Of a stretch of DNA of 64,000 nucleotides, positions 26,626 through 35,559 are shown piece after piece (within the stretch, counting starts at the first letter, position 1; the number at the start of each line of letters is the position of its first letter). Source of the stretch: Clostridium_I sp047718555 (lineage in GTDB: Bacteria > Bacillota > Clostridia > Clostridiales > Clostridiaceae); the NCBI RefSeq assembly GCF_047718555.1, contig NZ_JBDNRK010000015.1, forward strand, positions 1 to 64,000. The letters run 5' to 3'. The translations under genes were made by a program, and so were the position numbers. The notes under the pieces are model-generated. The model had not been told where the DNA came from. It worked only from the letters and a program-made list of their open reading frames with translations, and made no database searches.

Positions 26626-28419
26626 TTAACATTTTGTCACCTTATACTTTAAATATCTGTTATAAATCCTATCATCCACTTCTGCAATTATTTTTGTTCC
26701 CTCTTCTAAAAATTCTTCTTCATGAATTTTTGAATTTCTATGCAAATAAGCTACTTCACTTTGATTTGTGTATGGTATAAGATACTCTGCCTTTTTCAAA
26801 TCATTAGGCAAATCTTTACATATTTCATCCAACAGTACATCCAAATTTCTATTCTCTTTTGCAGAAATTTCAACTACATGTAAAGTTTTATATTTATTCG
26901 CTATATACTGAATTTGACTTATTTCAGCTTTATCTATTTTATTTAATATCAATATAACAGGCTTTTTACCAGCACCTAGTTCCCACAGCACTCTTTCAAC
27001 TGCTTCAATCTGTTTAATTACATTTTCATTAGAAGTATCTATTACATGTAAAAGTAAATCTGAATAGATAACTTCCTCCAGAGTAGATTTGAAAGCCTCA
27101 ACTAAATCATGGGGAAGTTTTCTTACAAAGCCCACTGTATCTGTAAGGGTGGCAATTCTATTATCCGGTAAAACTATAGCCCTTGTAGTTACATCCAGTG
27201 TTGCAAATAGCATATCTGCTTCAAACACATTTTCTTTTTTTACAGAATCATTTGGAGCCGCCATTTCACAAAGCTTATTTCTAAGAGTTGACTTTCCTGC
27301 ATTAGTGTAACCAACTAGTGAAATCTTAGGTATATTTTCGTTAGTTCTCTTTTCCCTTTGAATCTCTCTATTTTTTCTTACTTTTTCCAGTTCTTTTGTC
27401 AAATCATATACTCTTTCTCTTATATGCCTTCTATCAACCTCTAATTTTTTTTCTCCAGGGCCCCTAGTTCCTATTCCTCCTCCAGTTCTTGAAAGCACAC
27501 TTCCAAGTCCCAGGAGTCTAGCAGCTCTATATTTCAGTTGAGCTAATTCCACCTGAATTTTAGCTTCTCTACTTCTTGCTCTCTTGGCAAATATCTCTAA
27601 TATAAGAGTAGTTCTATCAATTACCTTTACTCCTAAAGCTTCTTCCAAATTTCTAACTTGAGAACCTGCCAGTTCGTCATCAAAAATTATTACATTGGCA
27701 GATAAACTTTGCCTTATAAGACTAATTTCTTCTACTTTTCCACTGCCTATATATAAGGCGGTATCCATTTTATCCTTTTTTTGAAGTACAGAATATACAC
27801 ATTGTACATCGCAGGCTCTAGCAAGTTCAGCCAGTTCTTCAAGACTTTCCTCACTATCTATTCCTACCAAAATTGCCCTTTCACTATTATCTTCTTTTAT
27901 ATTTTCGCTTTTTATTGCATCCTGTATATATTTAAGTTTATCCATTAAATCTAAATCCATAGCCTTATGTAAATCCATAGGTCCAAACAGTTCCGGCTTA
28001 AGTACATTATTATATACACCGCAAAAACCTATTGTAATATCTGTAATATTGCCTTCATTTACTCCTACAGCTGCCATGCAATCAAGTTTCAATTTTATAA
28101 GTGCTGATATATCTATCATGGACAGTCTTGAGTTTCCACCTGGATGAGTATGAACTATCCTCACCCCTGCAAGTTTTCCTTCCTTTATATCAATTAAAGG
28201 CAGCTCAACTGTGGAGCTATCACCCACTGATACACTTATAACTTTTCCTCTTCTATCTATAGCTACACTTATTTCTCTGTTTATAATGCCTGTTACATGG
28301 CATATAATATCAGCCAATTCTTCTGTTATCACATTATATTTTGGAATTTTCATTTCATATATTTCTTCTAATTTTTCTAATAATGAATTTTTTATTCCAT
28401 CTATATTACCTGAAATCAC
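26626..28419 (-). CDS. hflX: Ribosome-associated GTPase HflX with N-terminal JAMM-like domain
   Basis: HflX splits stalled or stressed 70S ribosomes. The canonical part starts near residue 185: the HflX N-terminal domain (LVGIDSEESLEELAELARACDV), the linker GGIGTRGPGEKKLEVDRRHIRER, then the G domain with G1 GYTNAGKSTLRNKL, G3 DTVGFVRKLPHDL, G4 LNKIDKAE and G5 EISAKEN. 597 residues is about 170 longer than Escherichia coli HflX. The extra N-terminus contains VHTHPGGNSRLSMIDISAL, matching HxHPx(6)SxxD of JAMM/MPN metallopeptidases (His90, His92, Ser100, Asp103). I believe long forms occur in other clostridia, so it is probably not unique. Confidence 0.9.
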   Translation of the reverse strand: MISGNIDGIKNSLLEKLEEIYEMKIPKYNVITEELADIICHVTGIINREISVAIDRRGKVISVSVGDSSTVELPLIDIKEGKLAGVRIVHTHPGGNSRLSMIDISALIKLKLDCMAAVGVNEGNITDITIGFCGVYNNVLKPELFGPMDLHKAMDLDLMDKLKYIQDAIKSENIKEDNSERAILVGIDSEESLEELAELARACDVQCVYSVLQKKDKMDTALYIGSGKVEEISLIRQSLSANVIIFDDELAGSQVRNLEEALGVKVIDRTTLILEIFAKRARSREAKIQVELAQLKYRAARLLGLGSVLSRTGGGIGTRGPGEKKLEVDRRHIRERVYDLTKELEKVRKNREIQREKRTNENIPKISLVGYTNAGKSTLRNKLCEMAAPNDSVKKENVFEADMLFATLDVTTRAIVLPDNRIATLTDTVGFVRKLPHDLVEAFKSTLEEVIYSDLLLHVIDTSNENVIKQIEAVERVLWELGAGKKPVILILNKIDKAEISQIQYIANKYKTLHVVEISAKENRNLDVLLDEICKDLPNDLKKAEYLIPYTNQSEVAYLHRNSKIHEEEFLEEGTKIIAEVDDRIYNRYLKYKVTKC

Positions 28420-28576
28420 ATTATCACCTCATCTTCTACTTAAGCATCTTCAAAATAAATAATCCTTTGGTATGCCAATCCATTTCCTGACACCTTGTAT
28501 CATCTGCTATCACTGAGAATTCCTTCTATTAATTTTATACTATAAGATCTTTATTGTAAATAGAGTGAATAGTTCA

Positions 28577-29233
28577 CTACTTTCCCTCTGGTAAGTCAAA
28601 GCCTGCACTTTTTAAATCAAACTGTAATGCTGTGTTTGGAACCTTGCCAACTATAATAGTTTCAGCTAGAGGTACTTGAGTTTTTATCTCTAATTTGCTC
28701 ACATTCATTGGGAAAATCACTCTTACATTTGTCTTTACATTTATGTATATACTATGTTTAGTCTGATTTACACCTTCACTTTGAAATTTTGATGAATATT
28801 CAGTATCAATACTTCCAATTGGCTGAGCCTTTACAGTGACTTTAGGCCCCATATTGGATATAATATTATTCCTAAAAATATACCCTACAGGGATTTTTAT
28901 ATTTATACTTCCAGATTCCTTTAATTCTTCCTGAGCTCTTATAGCTACTTCACAGGCAATCTGATTCATCTTTAAAGTATCCGCTCTAAGCATTATAATA
29001 TTACCCTCGGAATCTTTATCAACCTTTATAACTTCATCATAGTTAAATTTATCACTATATTCTTTTAGTATTGTTTTATTTAGTATGTCCACTGTTCTTC
29101 TTTTTATTTCCTCATCTGCAATATTTGATATAGCTGGAGTTATTGCCTTATTGAGTTCATATAAAAACACATTGAATAAAATTAATATTCCTAATAATAT
29201 AACAAGTATCTTTATTTTTGTTTTAATATTAAT
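28577..29233 (-). CDS. yunB: Sporulation protein YunB
   Basis: YunB is a sigma-E-controlled membrane protein needed for efficient Bacillus sporulation. It has an N-terminal TM, a central conserved region (DIEITADTLKMNQI-like MLRADTLKMNQIACEVAI, IPVGYIFRNNIISNMGP) and a C-terminal SSKFQSEGVNQTKHSIYI. The frame runs unbroken upstream of the first GTG (29170) to a stop at 29240, and this adds a hydrophobic stretch KILVILLGILILFNVFLYEL, the expected TM. No ATG, GTG or TTG exists there; AGGTG stands 7 nt before an ATT at 29233, suggesting initiation at ATT. Without it the protein would lose most of its anchor. Confidence 0.8.
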   Translation of the reverse strand: MNIKTKIKILVILLGILILFNVFLYELNKAITPAISNIADEEIKRRTVDILNKTILKEYSDKFNYDEVIKVDKDSEGNIIMLRADTLKMNQIACEVAIRAQEELKESGSINIKIPVGYIFRNNIISNMGPKVTVKAQPIGSIDTEYSSKFQSEGVNQTKHSIYINVKTNVRVIFPMNVSKLEIKTQVPLAETIIVGKVPNTALQFDLKSAGFDLPEGK

Positions 29234-29540
29234 ATTTAATCACCTACCTAAAAAGCTTTCACTGATTAATGAGCAGAAACATTCAAGTTATTTTGCAACT
29301 TTCTTAAACTACTAACTGAATAAATTTAATATCTCCTAATATAGATATGTATGAAATTTAAGTGGAATAATTACAGTATTTGGTATATAATAAATAAAGC
29401 TTTAACCTTTATTTATTAATAAATTATTAAATATAACTAAAACAATTAAAAACAAAAGATAGAGTGATTTTAATAATGTACAATATTATGCTATAATGTT
29501 AGAACATTAGCTATTAGCTATAATTTAAGGAGGATACTTT

Positions 29541-32018
29541 ATGGCAAGTAATACACGTAGTAGTAACAATACTACTACTAAAAATAAGAAAAATACAAAA
29601 ATAAAGAAGAAAAAGAATCCAGTTATAAGGGCATTTAAGATATTTTTTATAACTTTACTATGTGCAATTATTATAGGTTCTGTGGCAGGTGTAGGTATTG
29701 TTTTAGCTATGATAAAAACAGCTCCGGCCTTAGATGTAAATGGAACCATACTAAATCTAGATCAGCCATCTGTACTTTATGATGATAAAAATCAAGTTAT
29801 GGATACAGTTATAACTACACAAAGAAGAACTGTGGTAAATTTGGATTCTGTACCATCAAATTTATCCCATGCATTTATAAGCATAGAGGATGAAAGATTC
29901 TATTCACATAATGGAATTGATATAAAGAGAATTATTGGAGCTATGTTTATTAATGTAAAAAATAAAATTTTAAGAGAAAATGGAGGAATACAAGGAGCTT
30001 CCACTATAACTCAGGAGCTTATAAAACAGAGAATGTTCCTAACAGACTCCCTTGAAAACAGAATCTCATGGAAAAGAAAAATTCAAGAGGCCTATCTTGC
30101 TACTGAGCTTGAAAAAGTTCTAACTAAAGATCAAATATTACAAGCCTATATGAATACCATCTATCTTGGTGGTCAGGCAAACGGAGTTCAGGCAGCTGCA
30201 GACCAATATTTTAGCAAAGATGTAAAAGATTTAAATCTTATTCAGTGTGCTTTTATAGCTGGCCTTCCACAAAGTCCCTCTGCTTATTATCCATTTTCTA
30301 CCTATGCGCAAAAGAATCCATCAGTTTATATAAACAGAACAAAGACAGTACTTCAGAAAATGCATGACAATAACTACATAAGTGATAGTGATTATTCTCA
30401 AGCTCTTAGTGATTTAGACAATGGCAAATTGGGATTTAATCCAGGTAAGACCAATAGCAAGTACAACTATCAATGGTTTTCATCTTCTGTTGTAGATCAA
30501 GTTAGATCCGACTTAAAAGCTCAATACAATTATACCGATGAGCAAATTAACAATTTACTAAGTGATGGCGGTTTAAAGATATATACTACTATGGATAGGA
30601 ATCTTGAAGATTCTACCAAAAAAATTATTGACAGTGATTCATCTTACGGTGGTATGGAATCTGTTAAAAATTCACAAGGAGTACTGGAACCACAGGCGGC
30701 TGCTACTATAGTAGATTATCGTACTGGTGAAGTTAAAGCTCTAATAGGGGGAAGAGGTACACAGCCTATGGGATCCTTTAATAGAGCTTACGGATCAAGC
30801 TTTAAAAATGCTGAGGCTGTAGGTTCCAGTATTAAACCTCTAACTGTATATGCTCCTGCTATAGAAAACAAAATTATAACTTCTGGAACAATCGTAGATG
30901 ATAATCCTCTTCCTGCAAATATAGCTAATAAGTATAAAAGTGATGATGGAGGTCCTTATCAGCCTAATAATGACGACTTTCAATATGGCGGTTCAACTAC
31001 CATAAGCGATGCAATTACACGCTCAGTTAATGTAATTGCTGTAAAGGTGGAGGATGAGCTTGGGGTAACTACCGGTGCCGCCTATGCTGAGAAGTTTGGC
31101 TTAACTTTAAGCCCTGCAGATAAAACTTCTACTTCTATAGCCGCTATGGCTCTAGGCCAATTAACCACTGGTAATACACCTACTACTATGGCTGCTGCAT
31201 ATGGTACCTTTGGTAACAGCGGACTTTATATACCTCCTAGATTGTATACAAAGGTAGTAGATAAAACTGGAAATAATATATTGGAAAGCTCTGCTAGTCC
31301 AAGGAAGGTAATTTCACCTCAAACTGCTTATATAATGTATAACTTATTAAAAGGTCCTATTATAGGGCCCGGAGGAACAGGTCCTGCCGCAAAATTTGGA
31401 GATATGCCTGTTGCAGGTAAAACTGGTACTAGTAGTAATAAGAAAAATCTATGGTTCTGTGGCCTTACTCCCTATTATTCAGCTGCTGTATGGATTGGTA
31501 ATGATTTACAAACACCAATGAACAATAACTATTATAGTAATACTTCTGCAAAAGTATGGGGTTTAATTATGAAGGAGGCTACTAAAAATCTTCCAGTAAC
31601 AGATTTGCAAATGCCATCAGGTATAACCACTATAAATAATCAGTTATATATAGATGGTACAGAACCTACTGATACTTTAAATAATAATACTACACAAGTT
31701 CCAAACACTGACATTAATACTCCAGTACCAAATAATCAAAATACAACTACAAATACCACGGGAAATGCTAATACAACAAATGTCACCGGAAATACTAACA
31801 CAGCAAATACCACTGGTAATACTGGTGCAAATACTACAATAAACACCCCGCAGGGCACTCAACAAAATACTCAACAAGGTACTACAACAACATCTAATAA
31901 TAAAAATACTGGTAGTCAGACTAACACTACTGGTACTGAACAGAATACAGCAAATAAAAGTCAATCCAATGTATCAAATAATGGTGATGCAAATGATTCT
32001 AATAATGTAAAAAAATAA
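29541..32018 (+). CDS. pbpA: Class A penicillin-binding protein 1A
   Basis: Bifunctional peptidoglycan glycosyltransferase and DD-transpeptidase. A basic cytoplasmic tail (residues 1-27), one TM (about 31-58), then the GT51 domain with EDERFYSHNGID (near 115) and QGASTITQELIKQ. The transpeptidase has SSIKPL (active-site Ser near 429), SVN and KTGTS (near 626). The last 120 residues are a Thr/Asn/Gly-rich tail with NTT-type repeats, probably crossing the wall. 825 residues, normal plus tail. GGAGG lies 7 nt before the ATG; a plausible minus-10 TATAAT occurs at about 29492. It is convergent with the spoVA operon over a shared terminator. The gene symbol is approximate. Confidence 0.93.
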   Translation: MASNTRSSNNTTTKNKKNTKIKKKKNPVIRAFKIFFITLLCAIIIGSVAGVGIVLAMIKTAPALDVNGTILNLDQPSVLYDDKNQVMDTVITTQRRTVVNLDSVPSNLSHAFISIEDERFYSHNGIDIKRIIGAMFINVKNKILRENGGIQGASTITQELIKQRMFLTDSLENRISWKRKIQEAYLATELEKVLTKDQILQAYMNTIYLGGQANGVQAAADQYFSKDVKDLNLIQCAFIAGLPQSPSAYYPFSTYAQKNPSVYINRTKTVLQKMHDNNYISDSDYSQALSDLDNGKLGFNPGKTNSKYNYQWFSSSVVDQVRSDLKAQYNYTDEQINNLLSDGGLKIYTTMDRNLEDSTKKIIDSDSSYGGMESVKNSQGVLEPQAAATIVDYRTGEVKALIGGRGTQPMGSFNRAYGSSFKNAEAVGSSIKPLTVYAPAIENKIITSGTIVDDNPLPANIANKYKSDDGGPYQPNNDDFQYGGSTTISDAITRSVNVIAVKVEDELGVTTGAAYAEKFGLTLSPADKTSTSIAAMALGQLTTGNTPTTMAAAYGTFGNSGLYIPPRLYTKVVDKTGNNILESSASPRKVISPQTAYIMYNLLKGPIIGPGGTGPAAKFGDMPVAGKTGTSSNKKNLWFCGLTPYYSAAVWIGNDLQTPMNNNYYSNTSAKVWGLIMKEATKNLPVTDLQMPSGITTINNQLYIDGTEPTDTLNNNTTQVPNTDINTPVPNNQNTTTNTTGNANTTNVTGNTNTANTTGNTGANTTINTPQGTQQNTQQGTTTTSNNKNTGSQTNTTGTEQNTANKSQSNVSNNGDANDSNNVKK

Positions 32019-32020
32019 AA

Positions 32021-32064
32021 TAAAGTGTAGACTTAGAATAAATTTTTAAGTCTACACTTTATTA
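32021..32064. terminator. Bidirectional terminator between PBP1A and spoVAEa
   Basis: Perfect long stem AAAGTGTAGACTTA/TAAGTCTACACTTT with an 11-nt loop and A/T runs on both sides. Its right arm contains the last codons and stop of the spoVAEa gene (32052). Confidence 0.9.
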
Positions 32065-32618
32065 TATTCTTCTATTATTTTCTCCATGGCTCTTGTAACT
32101 ACTGGTGCACCAATTTCAATACTATCTAAATCATCCATTTTACCTGGATCTCCTATTCCCACAGCAAATAGTTTAGAATAATTATTTATTGTATTAACTG
32201 TATCTCCTCTTAATATTTTATTATTTAGCTTATTTCCATATTTATCTACAGCACAATTGGCTAAGTTACCAAATTTGTCGATAGATAAATTTACTTCTAC
32301 TCCTCTTCCACCTGATGTATTGGAGGCTACAGCAATTATACCCATTACTTCAACTTCATTACTTTTAATAATGTATTCCATAGCCTTTTCTCCTTTTCCC
32401 TTACCTATATTACCTCTATCATCTACCATTACAATTACAGGATCATTCTTTGCTATTTTTATAAGCCGTATAATATCACTGCCACTGAGACTTGTTGGGT
32501 TACCTGCAGACATTGAGATACATCTTCCATGAATATTTCTAGCAGCTGTTTCCACTGCCTCTCTTGCTATTCTATCACCGTCAGTAACTATAATTACCTT
32601 TCTTTTTAAATCTTTCAT
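32052..32618 (-). CDS. spoVAEa: Stage V sporulation protein AE, AEa-type
   Basis: Soluble subunit of the SpoVA complex for dipicolinic-acid uptake into the forespore and release in germination. Recognised by VIIVTDGDRIAREAVETAARNI, GRCISMSAGNPTSLSG and GADPGKMDD-like VGIGDPGKMDD, as in Bacillus SpoVAEa. 188 residues, no TM. Its start overlaps spoVAE stop by 4 bp (ATGA-type), which shows an operon. It is the last gene of the spoVAC-AD-AEb-AEa run. Confidence 0.88.
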   Translation of the reverse strand: MKDLKRKVIIVTDGDRIAREAVETAARNIHGRCISMSAGNPTSLSGSDIIRLIKIAKNDPVIVMVDDRGNIGKGKGEKAMEYIIKSNEVEVMGIIAVASNTSGGRGVEVNLSIDKFGNLANCAVDKYGNKLNNKILRGDTVNTINNYSKLFAVGIGDPGKMDDLDSIEIGAPVVTRAMEKIIEEYNKV

Positions 32619-32980
32619 TTTTTTGTTTTAGGGTTAAATATGAGAGCCATTATGTAGCCAAATACTATTGATGCTGCAACTCCACCAGCAGAGCCCCTTA
32701 TACCTCCAATAAAAGCTCCTATAAGCCCTTGGGAGTCTACTTCCTTTATAGTTGCTTTGGCTAAAACATATCCAAATCCCGGCAGCGGAACCCTTGCGCC
32801 CTCTCCTCCTATATCCACAAGTACATCATAAATATTCAAAGCTCCAAGAATTACACCCACAGTTACAAAACTTACAAGTATTTTTGCAGGGGTAAAGGAA
32901 GTTTTATCCATGAGTATCTGACCTATGACACATATTATGCCCCCAATAATAAAAGCCCATATATAATCCATTAACATCAC
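32615..32980 (-). CDS. spoVAE: Stage V sporulation protein AE (AEb type)
   Basis: Small integral membrane protein of the SpoVA channel: about four hydrophobic segments in 121 residues and the conserved LPGFGYVLAKATIKEVDSQG and GAFIGGIRGSAGG segments. It probably forms the inner-membrane pore with SpoVAC. Overlaps spoVAD by 4 bp upstream and the AEa gene downstream by 4 bp. Start may be Met2 or Met4 of MMLMDYIW; all give essentially the same protein. Confidence 0.92.
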   Translation of the reverse strand: MMLMDYIWAFIIGGIICVIGQILMDKTSFTPAKILVSFVTVGVILGALNIYDVLVDIGGEGARVPLPGFGYVLAKATIKEVDSQGLIGAFIGGIRGSAGGVAASIVFGYIMALIFNPKTKK

Positions 32981-33987
32981 ACTCCAAATTCTATTGATAC
33001 AGCATGAGCTATTCCTGGAATAGTTTCACCCTGCAAGCTGGATGTGGTACTCATAAGTGCACCTGTAGATAATATCAATACTCTTTTTAGTTTTCCATTT
33101 AACATATTTTTATATATATATCCACAATCTACCACAGCGGAGCAGCCGCAGCCACTTCCTCCAGCATTTGCAGTTTCGTCATCACCATAAATTTTATCAC
33201 CGCAGTCCATATATATAGATTTTATATCATACCCATAAACTTTAAGTAATTTTTCTGTTATAGTCTTACCATACCTTCCAAGGTCACCGGTGGCAATTAA
33301 ATCATAATCCTTTGGAGTTGTCCCCGTATCCTCAAAATGTTGTTTAATAGTATCTATGGCTGCTGGCGCCATAGCAGCTCCCATATTGTTAGCATCAGTA
33401 ATACCATAATCTTTAACTTTACCTGTAGTTATATATTTTACATAGGGAAAATTTCCCTCCTTACTTATCAGCATTGCACCAGCTCCCGTAACAGTCCAAT
33501 GAGCAGTTGGATGCCTTTGGCTTCCATATTCTAGTGGAAATCTAAACTGTCTTTCAGCCGATGAAAAATGTGAAGATGTAGCGGCTACTACATTATTAGC
33601 ATAACCTCCATCCATAAAAATGGATGCTATACTTAAAGATTCTGTCATGGTAGAACAAGCTCCATATAAGCCTATAAAAGGTATATCTAGATCTCTTGCA
33701 GCAAAATTTGAAGAACTGATTTGATTTAATAAATCTCCTGCAAATAAATAATTTATATCCTGTTCTGTAAGATTAGCTTTCTTTATACATTCAATAATGG
33801 CAGTATATAGAATGCTGCTTTCTGCTTTTTCATAGCTATCCTTACCATTTAAATCATCTTTTAATATGAAATCAAAGTAGTCCTTTAAAGGCCCTTCCCC
33901 TTCCTTTGGTCCTACTATGGAATATGTAGCAATTATTCTAGGCTTACTTTCAATTTTTATTGTCTGCTTTCCCATTCTCTTTCCCAA
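32977..33987 (-). CDS. spoVAD: Stage V sporulation protein AD
   Basis: Thiolase-fold protein that binds dipicolinic acid at the spore inner membrane. Family features: KPRIIATYSIVGPKEGEGPL, YGACSTMTESLSIAS, HPTAHWTVTGAGAMLI, SGCGCSAVVDCGYI and the C-terminal PGIAHAVSIEF. 336 residues. Start is TTG 33987 with AGGTG 8 nt upstream, giving MGKRMGKQT; an internal ATG at codon 5 is also possible. It follows spoVAC by 6 bp. Confidence 0.95.
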   Translation of the reverse strand: MGKRMGKQTIKIESKPRIIATYSIVGPKEGEGPLKDYFDFILKDDLNGKDSYEKAESSILYTAIIECIKKANLTEQDINYLFAGDLLNQISSSNFAARDLDIPFIGLYGACSTMTESLSIASIFMDGGYANNVVAATSSHFSSAERQFRFPLEYGSQRHPTAHWTVTGAGAMLISKEGNFPYVKYITTGKVKDYGITDANNMGAAMAPAAIDTIKQHFEDTGTTPKDYDLIATGDLGRYGKTITEKLLKVYGYDIKSIYMDCGDKIYGDDETANAGGSGCGCSAVVDCGYIYKNMLNGKLKRVLILSTGALMSTTSSLQGETIPGIAHAVSIEFGV

Positions 33988-33993
33988 ATCAAT

Positions 33994-34446
33994 TCACCTG
34001 CTTATGAAATAATATATTATACCAACTATTACCGAGGAAGTTATTCCATATACTAAAACCGGTCCAGCTATTGCAAACATTTTTGCTCCTACTCCAAGTA
34101 CATATCCTTCTCTTTTAAATTCAATGGCTGGGGAAACTATAGAATTTGCAAATCCTGTAATTGGAACCACTGTTCCTGCACCAGCAAAACTTGCTATTTT
34201 ATCATAAATACCAATACCTGTTAAGAGTGCTCCTATAAATATCATAATAATAGTTACCCATATAAGAGTATCATCTACTGGTATGCCCATACTAACAAGT
34301 AAATTATAAAAAAATTCACCTACATCACAGATAAAGCCTCCCACTAAAAAGGCACAAATACAATTTTTGTATATTTTAGATTTTGGTGAATTCTCTCTTG
34401 TCACCCTGTGAAATTTTTCTTTTACTTTATCTTCTTTACTTGTCAT
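33994..34446 (-). CDS. spoVAC: Stage V sporulation protein AC
   Basis: Membrane subunit of the SpoVA channel with four TM segments; in Bacillus it behaves as a mechanosensitive channel. Conserved parts: CAFLVGGFICDVGEFFYNLL, FIGALLTGIGIYDKIA, GAGTVVPITGFANSIVSPA, EFKREGYVLGVGAKMFAIAGPVLVYG. Start 34446 because AAGGAG lies 8 nt before this ATG; the GTG three codons up is inside the ribosome site. First gene of the spoVA operon; a forespore promoter is expected but was not identified. Confidence 0.93.
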   Translation of the reverse strand: MTSKEDKVKEKFHRVTRENSPKSKIYKNCICAFLVGGFICDVGEFFYNLLVSMGIPVDDTLIWVTIIMIFIGALLTGIGIYDKIASFAGAGTVVPITGFANSIVSPAIEFKREGYVLGVGAKMFAIAGPVLVYGITSSVIVGIIYYFISR

Positions 34447-34469
34447 ATATTCCACTCCTTCCCTTTAAG

Positions 34470-34515
34470 TGACATTTAAATAAACAACAACTTACTATTT
34501 ATTTTCATATGCCTA
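34470..34515. repeat. Repeat family D copy 2
   Basis: Imperfect dyad with CATTTAAATAAAC on one side and TATTTATTTTCATATGCC on the other, in the gap between spoVAC and sigF. Confidence 0.4.
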
Positions 34516-34590
34516 ACTCTCTCTAAAAATATTATCTGCATTTAATACATTTTTAAACATGCAAATATAATTTGTATAAATTTTTAAACT

Positions 34591-34623
34591 AAAAAGGATA
34601 GTGTGATTACTTTCACACTATCC
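34591..34623 (-). terminator. Terminator of the spoIIA-sigF operon
   Basis: 10-bp perfect stem GGATAGTGTG/CACACTATCC, followed on the minus strand by TTTTTAG. Part of one arm is sigF coding sequence, including the stop. Confidence 0.9.
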
Positions 34624-35358
34624 ACTAAGTTTTTCTTTCATTACTTTTAATACTTTTTTTTCTATTCTTGATACTTGAACCTGACTTATCCCAAGCATTT
34701 TTGCAACCTGTACCTGGGTTTTATCTTTAAAGTATCTGAGCATTATGACCTGCCTTGATTTTTTATCTAAATTATTTAAAGCGTCCTTTAACGCTATCCT
34801 ATCCAATACTTTAGCATCTTCACCGGAATTTTCGCTAATTTTATCTATAAGCATAACTGGAGAACCATCATCCTGATGAATTACATCATAGAGATATTGC
34901 ATATTATTTGCAGATTCTGTGGCAAATAATATTTCTTCCACATTCATCCCCGAAAAACTTGAAAGCTCTTCAATAGTAGGATCTCTATTTAATTTCTTAG
35001 TAAGAATTTCCTTGTCATAATGAATTTTTCTTGCAGCATTTTTTATACTTCTGCTTACTTTAATTATACCATCATCTCTTAAAAAACGTTTAATTTCTCC
35101 CATTATCATAGGCACTGCGTAGGTAGAAAATTTAACATTAAATTTTGAATCAAAATTATTCACTGCCTTTACAAGTCCTAAGCATCCTATTTGAAAAATA
35201 TCGTCATATTCGTAACCTCTATTTAAAAACTTTTTGCTTATAGCTGACACCAATGGCAAATTATTTTCTATAAGCTTATTTAATGCACTTTTATCACCTT
35301 GTTGGGCATCAGCAATAAGTTTTACATTCTCATTATAATCATAACCTTCTCTTTTCAT
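34618..35358 (-). CDS. sigF: Sporulation sigma factor SigF
   Basis: Forespore-specific RNA polymerase sigma factor, held inactive by SpoIIAB. Regions: 1.2 (ALNKLIENNLPLVSAISKKFLNRGYEYDD), 2 (DIFQIGCLGLVKAVNNFDSKFNVKFSTYAVPMIMGEIKRFLRDDG), 3 and 4 (helix-turn-helix KTQVQVAKMLGISQVQVSRIEKK). About 246 residues. Start 35358 (MKREGYDYN) with GGTGAG 7 nt upstream; a longer ATG at 35373 is less supported. Unlike the compact Bacillus arrangement, 200 bp containing a family B repeat separate it from spoIIAB. Confidence 0.93.
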   Translation of the reverse strand: MKREGYDYNENVKLIADAQQGDKSALNKLIENNLPLVSAISKKFLNRGYEYDDIFQIGCLGLVKAVNNFDSKFNVKFSTYAVPMIMGEIKRFLRDDGIIKVSRSIKNAARKIHYDKEILTKKLNRDPTIEELSSFSGMNVEEILFATESANNMQYLYDVIHQDDGSPVMLIDKISENSGEDAKVLDRIALKDALNNLDKKSRQVIMLRYFKDKTQVQVAKMLGISQVQVSRIEKKVLKVMKEKLSG

Positions 35359-35410
35359 TACATCTCTCACCATATTTCATAAGCTAAAACTCGCTTTTCC
35401 CCTCCTCTCG

Positions 35411-35545
35411 TTATAAACAGAGTTCTTGCATCAGATGGAGTTTTTGTTCCATCTGATGCTTAGAAATCGTTATCCAGGGACGTAGCCACTCTTTACTCCT
35501 ACTTTGAAAAAGATAGGAGTATTAGAGAGGGTAGTCATCGGATAA
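35411..35545 (+). repeat. Structured repeat, family B copy 2 (minimal form)
   Basis: A perfect 12-bp hairpin (35428-35459, loop GTTTTTGT) followed 10 nt later by a core at 35470-35545. In the core TTATCC pairs with GGATAA at the ends, AGGGACGTAG faces GTAGTCATC, CCACTCT faces AGAGAGG, and CTCCTA pairs with TAGGAG. It lies in the spoIIAB-sigF gap, in the opposite orientation to the operon. Copies at 40547 and 50483 share the frame, not the arm sequences. Confidence 0.8.
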
Positions 35546-35559
35546 AAACTGAAATTTTT

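Noticed and set aside
31677..31964. A 95-residue minus-strand ORF opposite the PBP1A tail
   Set aside because: It is the reverse of Thr/Asn-rich low-complexity codons; no ribosome site and biased composition.
35470..35545. Family B core as a riboswitch aptamer
   Set aside because: Orientation is not consistent with downstream genes: two copies are antisense to both neighbours and one follows a gene. It therefore does not behave like a cis-regulator.
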